Positions 25,807 through 32,971 of a stretch of 64,000 bases of DNA are shown here, piece after piece. The stretch's first letter is position 1; each line of letters opens with the position of its first letter. Origin of the DNA: an uncultured Oscillospiraceae bacterium. Lineage in GTDB: Bacteria > Bacillota > Clostridia > Oscillospirales > Ruminococcaceae. The translations under genes were made by a program, and so were the position numbers. The notes under the pieces are model-generated. The model saw only the letters and a program-made list of their open reading frames with translations. It was not told where the DNA came from and did no database searches. The DNA lies in contig CAJUPO010000008.1 of NCBI GenBank assembly GCA_910588145.1, forward strand, positions 1 through 64,000. Direction: 5' to 3'.

Positions 25807-26061
25807 ATGAATGCAAATATTTTTAAAGCAATTTGGGTGATTGCCGGCATAATAATGCTTATTTATTATGGAAGAAGGAAAAAAACGTTACGTTCAGCGC
25901 TTTTCGGAATGACAAGCGGATGCGCAGCGCTTGTCGCTCTTCATTATTTTGGTGATTATATAGGTTTTGCACCGGATATAAATATGTTTAACACAATGGT
26001 TTCACTCATTTTAGGAATACCCGGAGCTGTTCTGATAATGGCGGCTAATATTTTGGGATAA
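25807..26061 (+). CDS. BofA-like integral membrane protein
   Basis: This 84-aa protein has three hydrophobic segments. The C-terminal segment NMFNTMVSLILGIPGAVLIM matches the BofA pattern (a polar Asn/Thr stretch, then LGIPG and a hydrophobic run). In Bacillus BofA inhibits the intramembrane protease SpoIVFB and so delays pro-sigma-K processing; clostridial BofA-like proteins often occur without SpoIVFB, so the partner here is uncertain. A CAAAGGAG site precedes the ATG. It is the last of the four-gene cluster. Confidence 0.72.
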   Translation: MNANIFKAIWVIAGIIMLIYYGRRKKTLRSALFGMTSGCAALVALHYFGDYIGFAPDINMFNTMVSLILGIPGAVLIMAANILG

Positions 26062-26091
26062 AAAAATACCCGACCGTTAATCGGTCGGGTA
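26060..26091 (-). terminator. Terminator of rplJ-rplL
   Basis: TACCCGACCG pairs with CGGTCGGGTA around a TTAAT loop, with a run of seven T on the minus strand. It also sits just past the bofA-like stop but has no T tract in that direction. Confidence 0.92.
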
Positions 26092-26111
26092 CTGAAATTG
26101 TAAGCAATAAA

Positions 26112-26480
26112 TTACTTAATTTCGATTGTAGCGCCAGCTTCTTCAAGCTTAGCCTTGAGTTCTTCAGCTTCTGCCTTGGAAACGCCTTCCTTAAGAGCCT
26201 TAGGAGCAGATTCAACAACTTCCTTAGCTTCCTTAAGTCCGAGACCGAGAGCATCCTTTACAGCCTTGATAACAGGCATCTTAGAATCGCCGAAGGAAGC
26301 AAGAACTACGTCAAATTCTGTCTTTTCTTCAGCAGCAGCAGCGCCGCCGGCAGCAGGAGCAGCTGCAACAGCTGCTGTTACACCAAATTCTTCCTGAATA
26401 GCGTCAACCAGTTCAGCGAGTTCGAGAACTGAGAGAGCCTTAATTTCTTCAATAAAATTTAAAATCTTTTCTGAAGCCAT
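26112..26480 (-). CDS. rplL: 50S ribosomal protein L7/L12
   Basis: This 122-aa protein forms the ribosomal stalk dimers that recruit translation factors. The N-terminal dimerisation domain (EKILNFIEEIKALSVLELAEL), the Ala/Gly-rich hinge (about residues 35-50) and the globular C-terminal domain (FDVVLASFG, then IKAVKDALGLGLKEAKE) are all typical. It follows rplJ by 59 bp. There is no rpoB downstream, which is unusual for Firmicutes. Confidence 0.98.
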   Translation of the reverse strand: MASEKILNFIEEIKALSVLELAELVDAIQEEFGVTAAVAAAPAAGGAAAAEEKTEFDVVLASFGDSKMPVIKAVKDALGLGLKEAKEVVESAPKALKEGVSKAEAEELKAKLEEAGATIEIK

Positions 26481-26539
26481 GATTAATAATCTCCTTTATG
26501 TTATAATTGATTTCGACATATAAAATGTCACAATAAAAA

Positions 26540-27049
26540 TTAAGCTGCGTCTTCTGACTTGCTGTCCACAACAGCCTTGAGGATTGCAGCGAGACCCTGG
26601 ATAGGACCCTGCAGTGAACCAACGAGCTGAGAAAGAAGAACATCCTTTGATGGAATTTTTGAAAGAGCCATTACGCCGTTTTCATCATAAATTTCACCGT
26701 CAACCATTCCGGCTTTAAGTGTGAATTTTCCATCAGAAGCAGACGCAAATTTACCGAGTATTCTTGCTGGAGCTGTCTGATCATCGTTAGAAACAGCAAT
26801 AGCAGTTGTTCCTTCAAGAACGCTTTCAAGACCTTCAATACCTGCATTCTTAAGAGCAAAACGCAGCATGGAATTCTTTTCAACAGAATACTTTACATTT
26901 GCTTCGCGAAGTTCACGTCTGAGCTTAGTATCTTCCTCAACAGTAATACCTCTGTAATCAACAAGAACGCATGAAACTGCTGATTTAAGAGTTTCTGTAA
27001 GCTGTTCAACCTTAGCCTTCTTAGCTTCTAAAACCTTTTCGCTTGGCAT
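26540..27049 (-). CDS. rplJ: 50S ribosomal protein L10
   Basis: This 169-aa protein anchors L7/L12 dimers to the ribosome. The ATG at 27049 is chosen since MPSEKVLEAKKAKVEQLTE is the normal L10 start and a GGAGG site is 9 bases upstream; the longer open frame runs into the regulatory leader. The domain YRGITVEEDTKLRRELREA and the C-terminal stalk-binding helix are recognisable. Expression should be controlled by the L10 leader. Confidence 0.97.
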   Translation of the reverse strand: MPSEKVLEAKKAKVEQLTETLKSAVSCVLVDYRGITVEEDTKLRRELREANVKYSVEKNSMLRFALKNAGIEGLESVLEGTTAIAVSNDDQTAPARILGKFASASDGKFTLKAGMVDGEIYDENGVMALSKIPSKDVLLSQLVGSLQGPIQGLAAILKAVVDSKSEDAA

Positions 27050-27059
27050 TATAGTTTCA

Positions 27060-27195
27060 CCTCCGATTATTTGTATAACCGTATTATAAAAGAATAATGC
27101 AAAAGCCCTTTCTTTGTGAGAAAGGGCATAAATAATCATATTATCATGCACATTCCTCGGCTGGACTTACGGCTTATGCCACCAACTGTCTTTAG
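27060..27195 (-). promoter_or_regulatory. Ribosomal protein L10 leader with attenuator
   Basis: The minus-strand leader contains the conserved L10-leader segments: GACAGTTGGTGGCATAAGCC, then AAGTCCAGCCGAGGAATGTG. A strong hairpin, GCCCTTTC with GAAAGGGC (27127-27105), comes next and is followed by TTTT, which can act as the attenuator. L10-L12 complex binding to such leaders shuts down the rplJL transcript in Firmicutes. Recognition is from the conserved primary sequence. Confidence 0.88.
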
Positions 27196-27223
27196 AATAC
27201 GATTTTTGTTTTTCAACTTTTAA

Positions 27224-27252
27224 ATTATATCACATATAAATTTTCATGTCAA
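27224..27252 (-). promoter_or_regulatory. Promoter of rplJ-rplL
   Basis: On the minus strand TTGACA (27252-27247), 17 bp with a TGTGA extended element, and TATAAT (27229-27224). The RNA would start just upstream of the L10 leader. Confidence 0.93.
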
Positions 27253-27266
27253 GCTTTTTTTGAAAA

Positions 27267-28457
27267 TTATTTTAAAACTTCCAATGCTTTCATTAGCTGG
27301 GAGTCTTCTCCGTCAGGAATTTCTTCAAAATCAACGTTTAGATATTTTTCAGGAAGATCAATTTCATAGTCTGGCTTCAAGCCAATACCATGATAACAAT
27401 CAGACTTAGCTGTTTTATATGCAGCAACAGTGATTCTAAGACCGCCTCCGCCGTCAAGATCAACAGTATTCTGCATAATACCCTTGCCGAATGTATTTTT
27501 TCCTACAAGTACGGCTTTGTCAAAATCCCTGAGCGCTGAGGAAAAAAGTTCGGAGGCGCTTGCAGTATTTTCGTTTACAAGTACTGCCATAGGCAGGTTA
27601 AGTTCATTTTTATCTGAACGGCATATTACCTCGTTTTTTCCATTTTTAAACAGAGCAGTGGCTACATCGCCTTCAGGAAGCAGGGGATCAAGGCATGATT
27701 CACAGGTAGTCAGCAGCCCCCCTCCGTTATTTCTAAGGTCAAATATAATAGCTTTTGCTCCGCTTTTAATAGAGTTATCCAGAGCTTCTTTGTATTGGGA
27801 AACTGTATTTTCCTTAAAACCCTTGATCCGGATGTATGCAATATTATTTTCAAGCATTTTATGAGTAACCGTAATTGTATCGATTTGTTCACGCAGCATG
27901 GTAAATTCTTTTTCAGTTTCATTTCTCATAATAGTAAGATTTACTTCTGTTTCCGGTTCACCTCGAACCAGATTTACGGCGTCTGAATATTCCATTTTGG
28001 AAATGTCATTTCCATTTATTTTTATAATAATATCATTTATTACAATTCCGGCTGACTCAGCAGGGGAATTGGGATTAACTTCAATAACCTTTAAGGTACC
28101 GTTTTCTGATTCAGTAACAGTAATACCTATACCGCTTACTGAGCCTTTGGAATCTTCAATATCTGCTTCATACTCCTCAGGAGTCATATATGCCGAATAT
28201 CTGTCATTAAGACCAGAAACCATTCCTTTGAGTGCAGCGTCAGTTATGGCATCATTGTCTACATCCTCATAATAGTTATTATTTATGTAGTTCTGAACTT
28301 CATATATTCTGTTTATTTCCTTTGATTTATTTCTGAGTTCTGCTATACTGTCATTGCATATACTAAAGGAAAAAAGTGTTGTAAAGGAAAACGTTACAAC
28401 AGACGCAACTGCTGCAATAAGCCCGGCAGATTTAATGCTTATTTTTTTATTATTCAT
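27267..28457 (-). CDS. S41-family C-terminal processing peptidase
   Basis: This 396-aa serine protease is of the CtpA/CtpB type. A membrane helix or uncleaved signal (residues about 10-33) precedes a PDZ domain (about 105-190, SGIGITVTE), and the protease core shows NENTASASE with Ser300, Asp311 and FGKG with Lys325, spaced as in E. coli Prc (Ser430, Asp441, Lys455). It acts outside the membrane. It is encoded after the M23 gene of the ftsEX locus, though a terminator lies between. In Bacillus related CtpB works in sporulation signalling. Confidence 0.93.
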   Translation of the reverse strand: MNNKKISIKSAGLIAAVASVVTFSFTTLFSFSICNDSIAELRNKSKEINRIYEVQNYINNNYYEDVDNDAITDAALKGMVSGLNDRYSAYMTPEEYEADIEDSKGSVSGIGITVTESENGTLKVIEVNPNSPAESAGIVINDIIIKINGNDISKMEYSDAVNLVRGEPETEVNLTIMRNETEKEFTMLREQIDTITVTHKMLENNIAYIRIKGFKENTVSQYKEALDNSIKSGAKAIIFDLRNNGGGLLTTCESCLDPLLPEGDVATALFKNGKNEVICRSDKNELNLPMAVLVNENTASASELFSSALRDFDKAVLVGKNTFGKGIMQNTVDLDGGGGLRITVAAYKTAKSDCYHGIGLKPDYEIDLPEKYLNVDFEEIPDGEDSQLMKALEVLK

Positions 28458-28507
28458 TTTAGATCCTTTCTGATGTTATTTATGCTAAAATAAAACATCG
28501 TAATCAT

Positions 28508-28542
28508 ACAAAAATATGGGACAAGAAAACCTGCCCCATATT
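28508..28542 (-). terminator. Terminator of the ftsE-ftsX-M23 unit
   Basis: AATATGGG (28513-28520) pairs with CCCATATT (28535-28542), followed on the minus strand by TTTTTG. It lies 24 bp past the M23 stop. Confidence 0.8.
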
Positions 28543-28565
28543 ATTATATTATTTTTGTATTGAAA

Positions 28566-29981
28566 TTATAAGTAATTTCTTGGGTTTGTAGCAGAGCCAT
28601 TAACTCTTACTTCAAAGTGGCAATGATTTCCGGTTGAAAAACCTGTTGTACCAACTGAAGCAATTGATTCTCCTCTGGAAACATATTGTCCCGAAGAAAC
28701 GAATACACTTGTACAGTGACCATACAGAGTTGAAATTCCGTTGCCGTGGTCTATCAGAACGTAATTTCCGTATCCGCCTCCGCAGCCGCAGCTGCCGTCC
28801 TTTGGATAATTATGTGTACATCCTGATGAAACAAGGATAACAGTACCGCCTTCAGCAGCTGTAATAGTTGCTCCGCTGCTGCCAGCTATATCAATACCAT
28901 TGTGATTAGTACCCCATCTGTAGCCAAATTCACTTGTTACACCATAGGAACTAGGAACCGGCCATGCAAGCGCTCCGCCGCTGTATGAGGGACCAGAAGG
29001 CTCGTCATTTGTATCGTTGTCAGAATTGTCATTGTCATTATCATCATTGTAATCGTCATTGCTGTTATTATCAGAACTGCTGTCATTATCATTATTATAG
29101 TCATTGTCATCAGAAGTATCAGGACTGCTGTTATTTGTCTGAGAATTATTATTTTTTTCATTTTGTCTTGCTATAGCGTCTTTAATTATTTCAATTTCAT
29201 CGTCCTTTGCTTTATTATCAGCTTCAATAGCTTCCTTACTTCTTTGCTTTGAAGCAAGTTCAAGTTTTGCAGCATCCTGAGCTTCCTTTGAGTCATTAAA
29301 AATAGTCTGCAGCTCGTCAATGGCCTCCTGAAATTCTTCTCTGTTATCTTCCTGTTCCTTAATATTTGAATTTAGTTCACTTTGTTCAATATCAAGCTGT
29401 GCCTGAGATTCCTGAAGCTGATGAAGCTGAGTTTTAAGGGATTCTATAAGCTCGTTATCATGCTTTGAAACCTGTGAGATAAGTTCAAGCTTTGACAGCA
29501 TATCATAAAAATCAGTTGCTCCGACAAGAGCAGAAGCAAGACTGTCGTTTCCGGAAACGTACATAGCACGGAGTCTTGCCTTAAATTCTTCCATGCCCTT
29601 ATCAATATCCTTTTGCTTGTTCTTTATATCAATTTCAAGCTGACTGATTTTTTCTTTATTACTTTTTATTTTTTTGTGAAGATCTTCAAGCTTTTCATTA
29701 ACTAATTGAAGATTTCTATTCTGCAGATCAATTTTATCTTGAATAGCTTCCTGATATTCAGCTTCAGTGTCAGAGATTTTCTGAAGTTTTTCTATTTTCT
29801 TTTCAATTTCTTCAATTTCTCTAATATTATCTGCTTTTTCCTGTTCAATGTCTTCAATAGTCTTAGCAGAAGATTTGGTTATTGAATGGTTATCGAAATA
29901 TGTAATGCTTCCTGCTGTTATAAATGCGCATAGAATCAGGGAAGCAACCCTAAGGCTTTGTTTCTTAAAAAAGAATTTCAT
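28566..29981 (-). CDS. Coiled-coil M23 peptidase, likely FtsEX-linked cell-wall hydrolase
   Basis: This 471-aa exported protein begins with a signal or anchor (residues 8-30), then a long coiled coil (about 40-275), an Asn/Asp/Ser-rich linker (about 275-330) and a C-terminal M23 (LytM) domain. Zinc ligands are seen in HNGIDIAGS and HCHFEVRV. The layout matches EnvC and PcsB, whose coiled coils bind FtsX. The gene follows ftsX by 57 bp, which strongly suggests that FtsEX controls it. In the LytM domain a loop with SSGC and SCGCGGGYGNY adds three cysteines, possibly for a disulfide. Confidence 0.92.
   Translation of the reverse strand: MKFFFKKQSLRVASLILCAFITAGSITYFDNHSITKSSAKTIEDIEQEKADNIREIEEIEKKIEKLQKISDTEAEYQEAIQDKIDLQNRNLQLVNEKLEDLHKKIKSNKEKISQLEIDIKNKQKDIDKGMEEFKARLRAMYVSGNDSLASALVGATDFYDMLSKLELISQVSKHDNELIESLKTQLHQLQESQAQLDIEQSELNSNIKEQEDNREEFQEAIDELQTIFNDSKEAQDAAKLELASKQRSKEAIEADNKAKDDEIEIIKDAIARQNEKNNNSQTNNSSPDTSDDNDYNNDNDSSSDNNSNDDYNDDNDNDNSDNDTNDEPSGPSYSGGALAWPVPSSYGVTSEFGYRWGTNHNGIDIAGSSGATITAAEGGTVILVSSGCTHNYPKDGSCGCGGGYGNYVLIDHGNGISTLYGHCTSVFVSSGQYVSRGESIASVGTTGFSTGNHCHFEVRVNGSATNPRNYL
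28990..29155 (-). repeat. Low-complexity Asn/Asp/Ser linker coding repeat
   Basis: Within the M23 gene the DNA is almost entirely GAT, AAT and AGT-like codons, giving an Asp/Asn/Ser run of about 55 residues between coiled coil and enzyme domain. Such near-repetitive coding DNA is prone to length change by slippage. No exact long repeat unit is present. Confidence 0.7.
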
Positions 29982-30038
29982 AATAAAATGCCGTTTTTTA
30001 CGGCGAGTACACCACCAATCTGTTTTTTACGAAAAGGT

Positions 30039-30944
30039 TTATACGTTTAAATGCTTTCTTGTACTGAGAACGCTTCCCACAGCGCCCACCAGCGCTCCTG
30101 CAATAATATACAGTCCAGCGACCTTGAAAGCAATTTCAGCAAACGGGATAATACTTCCCATGCCGATGATATTCAGTATATTGACTTCCTTAGTGAGAAG
30201 TTCAACTACTGCGTCATATCCCATCCATGTAATCAGAGTAGCAACCATACCGGCGATTATTCCGGTAATCATACCCTCGACAAAAAACGGAATTCGTATG
30301 AAAGCGTTAGTAGCGCCCACATATTTCATAATACTTATTTCGTTTCTTCTTGCGAATACGCTTGCCTTGGTTGTATTTGAGATAATAACCATCGATACAA
30401 TAGCAAGGGCAACAATAATAGCAGTTGCAATTATTGTAACAATTTTTTTCATTTCTGAAAGAATATTTACAAAATCATATGGAGCACGTATTCTGTAAAC
30501 ATGGTCGATTTCATTTAATGAATCGACAGTAGCGTCCGTCTGAGATATATCCTTTATTTTTACTCTGTATGAGTCAATAAGCGGATTGTCATCGCCCAGC
30601 GAATCAAAAATTTCCTCGTATTCAGCCATGCTGCTTTTCATATCATCAAAAGCCTGCTTTTTAGAATAGAAAGAAATTGATTTAATATTGTCCATCTGCT
30701 TCAATTTTTTACCGACTTCATCTGTCTGTTGTTTTGTTATATCCTCGTCCAAAAAGACAATAATTTCATTTTTGTTTTCAATTCCACCGATTATGGAATT
30801 TAGATTAACATAAAATAGAATAGAAAGTCCTACCAGAAGAATAGAAACCAACAAAACGCAGAAAGAAGCAAAAGCCATCATTCTGTTTTTCCAGACATTA
30901 TCAAACCCCTGTTTAGTAAGATACCTTACACCGCTAAGCTTCAT
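30039..30944 (-). CDS. ftsX: Cell division protein FtsX
   Basis: This 301-aa membrane protein is the permease half of FtsEX. It has one N-terminal helix (about residues 20-45), an extracellular domain (about 50-165) that would bind the hydrolase coiled coil, and three C-terminal helices, with the conserved RRNEISIMKYVGATN segment between helices 2 and 3. The ATG at 30944 is chosen for its GGAGG site 6 bases upstream; a TTG at 30956 is also open but lies within ftsE. It overlaps the ftsE end by 11 bp. Confidence 0.95.
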   Translation of the reverse strand: MKLSGVRYLTKQGFDNVWKNRMMAFASFCVLLVSILLVGLSILFYVNLNSIIGGIENKNEIIVFLDEDITKQQTDEVGKKLKQMDNIKSISFYSKKQAFDDMKSSMAEYEEIFDSLGDDNPLIDSYRVKIKDISQTDATVDSLNEIDHVYRIRAPYDFVNILSEMKKIVTIIATAIIVALAIVSMVIISNTTKASVFARRNEISIMKYVGATNAFIRIPFFVEGMITGIIAGMVATLITWMGYDAVVELLTKEVNILNIIGMGSIIPFAEIAFKVAGLYIIAGALVGAVGSVLSTRKHLNV

Positions 30945-31617
30945 TATTGCCTCCAATCACTTCATCAAAGACAATTTCCCCGGAATTAATATTTATAATT
31001 CGGCCTCCGAAATGGCGTACAAGATCATGCTCGTGTGTAACCATGAGAATTGTCGTTCCGCATTCATTAATTCCCTTAAGAAGTTCAACTATTTCAAAAG
31101 AAAGTTCCGGATCAATATTTCCGGTAGGTTCGTCGGCAATAATCAGCTGAGGATCATTTACAAGGGCTCTTGCTATGGCGACACGCTGCTGCTCGCCGCC
31201 TGAGAGCTGAGTCGGATAAGAGTTTGATTTATCCTGAAGTCCCACAAGGCTGATAACGTAGGGGACTCTTTTTCGTATGTATCGTCTCGGTGCGTCGATT
31301 ACACGCAGTACAAAAGCGATGTTTTCATAAACTGTCATAGTAGGAATGAGTCTGAAGTCCTGAAATACAAAACCGATAGTACGTCTAAATTCAGGAATTT
31401 TTTTCTTTTTCAAAGTACTAAGGTTATAATTGTTTACCTGAACCATTCCGCTTGTTGCGTCTATTTCCTTAAGAATGAGTTTAATGAGAGTACTTTTTCC
31501 GGCGCCGGAGGAGCCGACAACAAAAGCAAATTCACCGTCTTCAACCCTAAGACTAACATTATTTAACGCATCAACGCCCGTTGAATAGGTGACTGATACA
31601 TTTTTAAGTTCTACCAC
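30934..31617 (-). CDS. ftsE: Cell division ATP-binding protein FtsE
   Basis: This 227-aa ABC ATPase powers FtsX signalling across the membrane to cell-wall hydrolases. Walker A is GSSGAGKST, the signature is LSGGEQQR, Walker B is LIIADEPTGN and the switch is VTHEHDL. FtsE-specific text includes VFQDFRLIPTMTVYENIAFVL. It is first in ftsE-ftsX-M23. A hairpin lies at 31635-31648, upstream of its start. Confidence 0.97.
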   Translation of the reverse strand: MVELKNVSVTYSTGVDALNNVSLRVEDGEFAFVVGSSGAGKSTLIKLILKEIDATSGMVQVNNYNLSTLKKKKIPEFRRTIGFVFQDFRLIPTMTVYENIAFVLRVIDAPRRYIRKRVPYVISLVGLQDKSNSYPTQLSGGEQQRVAIARALVNDPQLIIADEPTGNIDPELSFEIVELLKGINECGTTILMVTHEHDLVRHFGGRIININSGEIVFDEVIGGNNEA

Positions 31618-31667
31618 AAGGACACCTTCCTTTTGCCGTAAATACGGCTTTATGAGATTAGCCCGGT

Positions 31668-32753
31668 TTAGAATTTAACTGGATTTGCCGAAAGATATTT
31701 CTTTACCATAAGGGCAATTTTAAATATAATTGCGTGGTCAAATTCTCTCAGATCAAGTCCTGTCAGTTTCTTAATTTTTTCAAGGCGGTACACAAGAGTA
31801 TTTCGGTGTACAAAAAGTTTTCTTGATGTTTCGGAAACGTTAAGATTATTTTCAAAAAATTTCTGGATAGTGAAAAGTGTTTCATGATCCAGTGATTCTA
31901 TACTGCCTTTTTTGAAAACCTCGTGAAGAAAAGTATCACAAAGTGTTGTAGGCAGATGATAAATAAGTCTTGCGATTCCGAGATTATCATAGCTTACAAT
32001 ATTTTTGTCAGTATCGAATACTTTTCCGACCTCAAGCGCCATTTGAGCTTCCTTAAATGAGCGTGCTAAATCCTTTATGCCTGTAACAGCAGTACCGATT
32101 CCCACATTTACTCTTGTGTAGAATTCACTGCTAAGGGTATCAGCAATTGAACGGGCAAGCTTTTCGAGATCCTTCGAGTCAACAGTACTTTTGATTTCTT
32201 TAACAAGAACAATATCACTTTCGGTGATGTTGAAAACAAAATCCTTATTTTTATCCGGGAAAAGATTTTGGATAACATCATATGCGGAAATATCGTTAGC
32301 AGAAACAATTCTAATCAAAAGAACAACTCTGCTGATCTCTGCATTAAAGTGAAGTTCTCTTGCCTTGATAACAATGTCACCGGGAAGGACATTGTCCAAA
32401 ACAACGTTCTTAATGAAATTATTTCTGTCGTATTTTTCGTCGTAATATTGTTTAATATTTGAAAGGCTGATTGCCATAATGCTTGCATATTTTGCAGCAT
32501 TATCATCAACGCCCTCAACAAAAACGGCATATTCCGGCTTTACTCTTGAGCCGAACGGTTTATATGTATAACCGTCTCTTATAAAAATATCATGCGAGTC
32601 GCTTAGATCAAGAGAAACAAATTCATTAGTTGTTCCTACTTTGGTAAGGTCGCTGCATGCGATAATAGTTGCGGTTTCGTCCACAACACCGATAACCGTA
32701 TTGACGGCGTCTCTCATCTGATGAACAAGACCTTGGAATAATCTGTTTGACAT
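31668..32753 (-). CDS. PucR/CdaR-type transcriptional regulator
   Basis: This 361-aa regulator has an N-terminal CdaR-like sensor (residues about 1-130), a central GGDEF-like regulatory domain (about 140-260, with VGIGTAVTGIKDLARSFKEA) and a C-terminal PucR helix-turn-helix (NVSETSRKLFVHRNTLVYRL, then KIKKLTGLDLREF). Members control sugar-diacid, purine or other catabolic genes; none is near. Two palindromes upstream (32816-32828 and 32842-32872) are candidate self-operators. It precedes ftsE by 50 bp, so readthrough is possible. Confidence 0.9.
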   Translation of the reverse strand: MSNRLFQGLVHQMRDAVNTVIGVVDETATIIACSDLTKVGTTNEFVSLDLSDSHDIFIRDGYTYKPFGSRVKPEYAVFVEGVDDNAAKYASIMAISLSNIKQYYDEKYDRNNFIKNVVLDNVLPGDIVIKARELHFNAEISRVVLLIRIVSANDISAYDVIQNLFPDKNKDFVFNITESDIVLVKEIKSTVDSKDLEKLARSIADTLSSEFYTRVNVGIGTAVTGIKDLARSFKEAQMALEVGKVFDTDKNIVSYDNLGIARLIYHLPTTLCDTFLHEVFKKGSIESLDHETLFTIQKFFENNLNVSETSRKLFVHRNTLVYRLEKIKKLTGLDLREFDHAIIFKIALMVKKYLSANPVKF

Positions 32754-32815
32754 ATCGGCATTCCTTTCTGTGTTTCAATTTTTTATTTCAGCGCGTTTAA
32801 AAATGCCTTAATATA

Positions 32816-32872
32816 TTACAAATTGTAACACATTAAAAGCGTTCAATTGTTAACAAACTGTTAACAATTGAA
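32816..32872. promoter_or_regulatory. Paired palindromes upstream of the PucR-type gene
   Basis: TTACAA-A-TTGTAA (32816-32828) and TTCAATTGTTAAC-AAACT-GTTAACAATTGAA (32842-32872) are perfect inverted repeats, with 6-bp and 13-bp arms. They lie 62 to 120 bp before the PucR-type start, in the 218-bp gap after argS. The second has no T tract on the minus strand, so it reads more like an operator than a terminator. Confidence 0.6.
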
Positions 32873-32971
32873 CTTTGAAAGTAAATTTTCACAAATAATC
32901 GCATATAATTTAGTTTAAAATGCGGTTAAAGTTTAATATTTTGTAACTGAAATGTAATTCGAAGGTATTAT

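Noticed and set aside
28930..29180. Open frames opposite the Asn/Asp linker of the M23 gene, rich in His, Cys and Met
   Set aside because: They are mirror images of a low-complexity coding tract and have no ribosome sites or family features.
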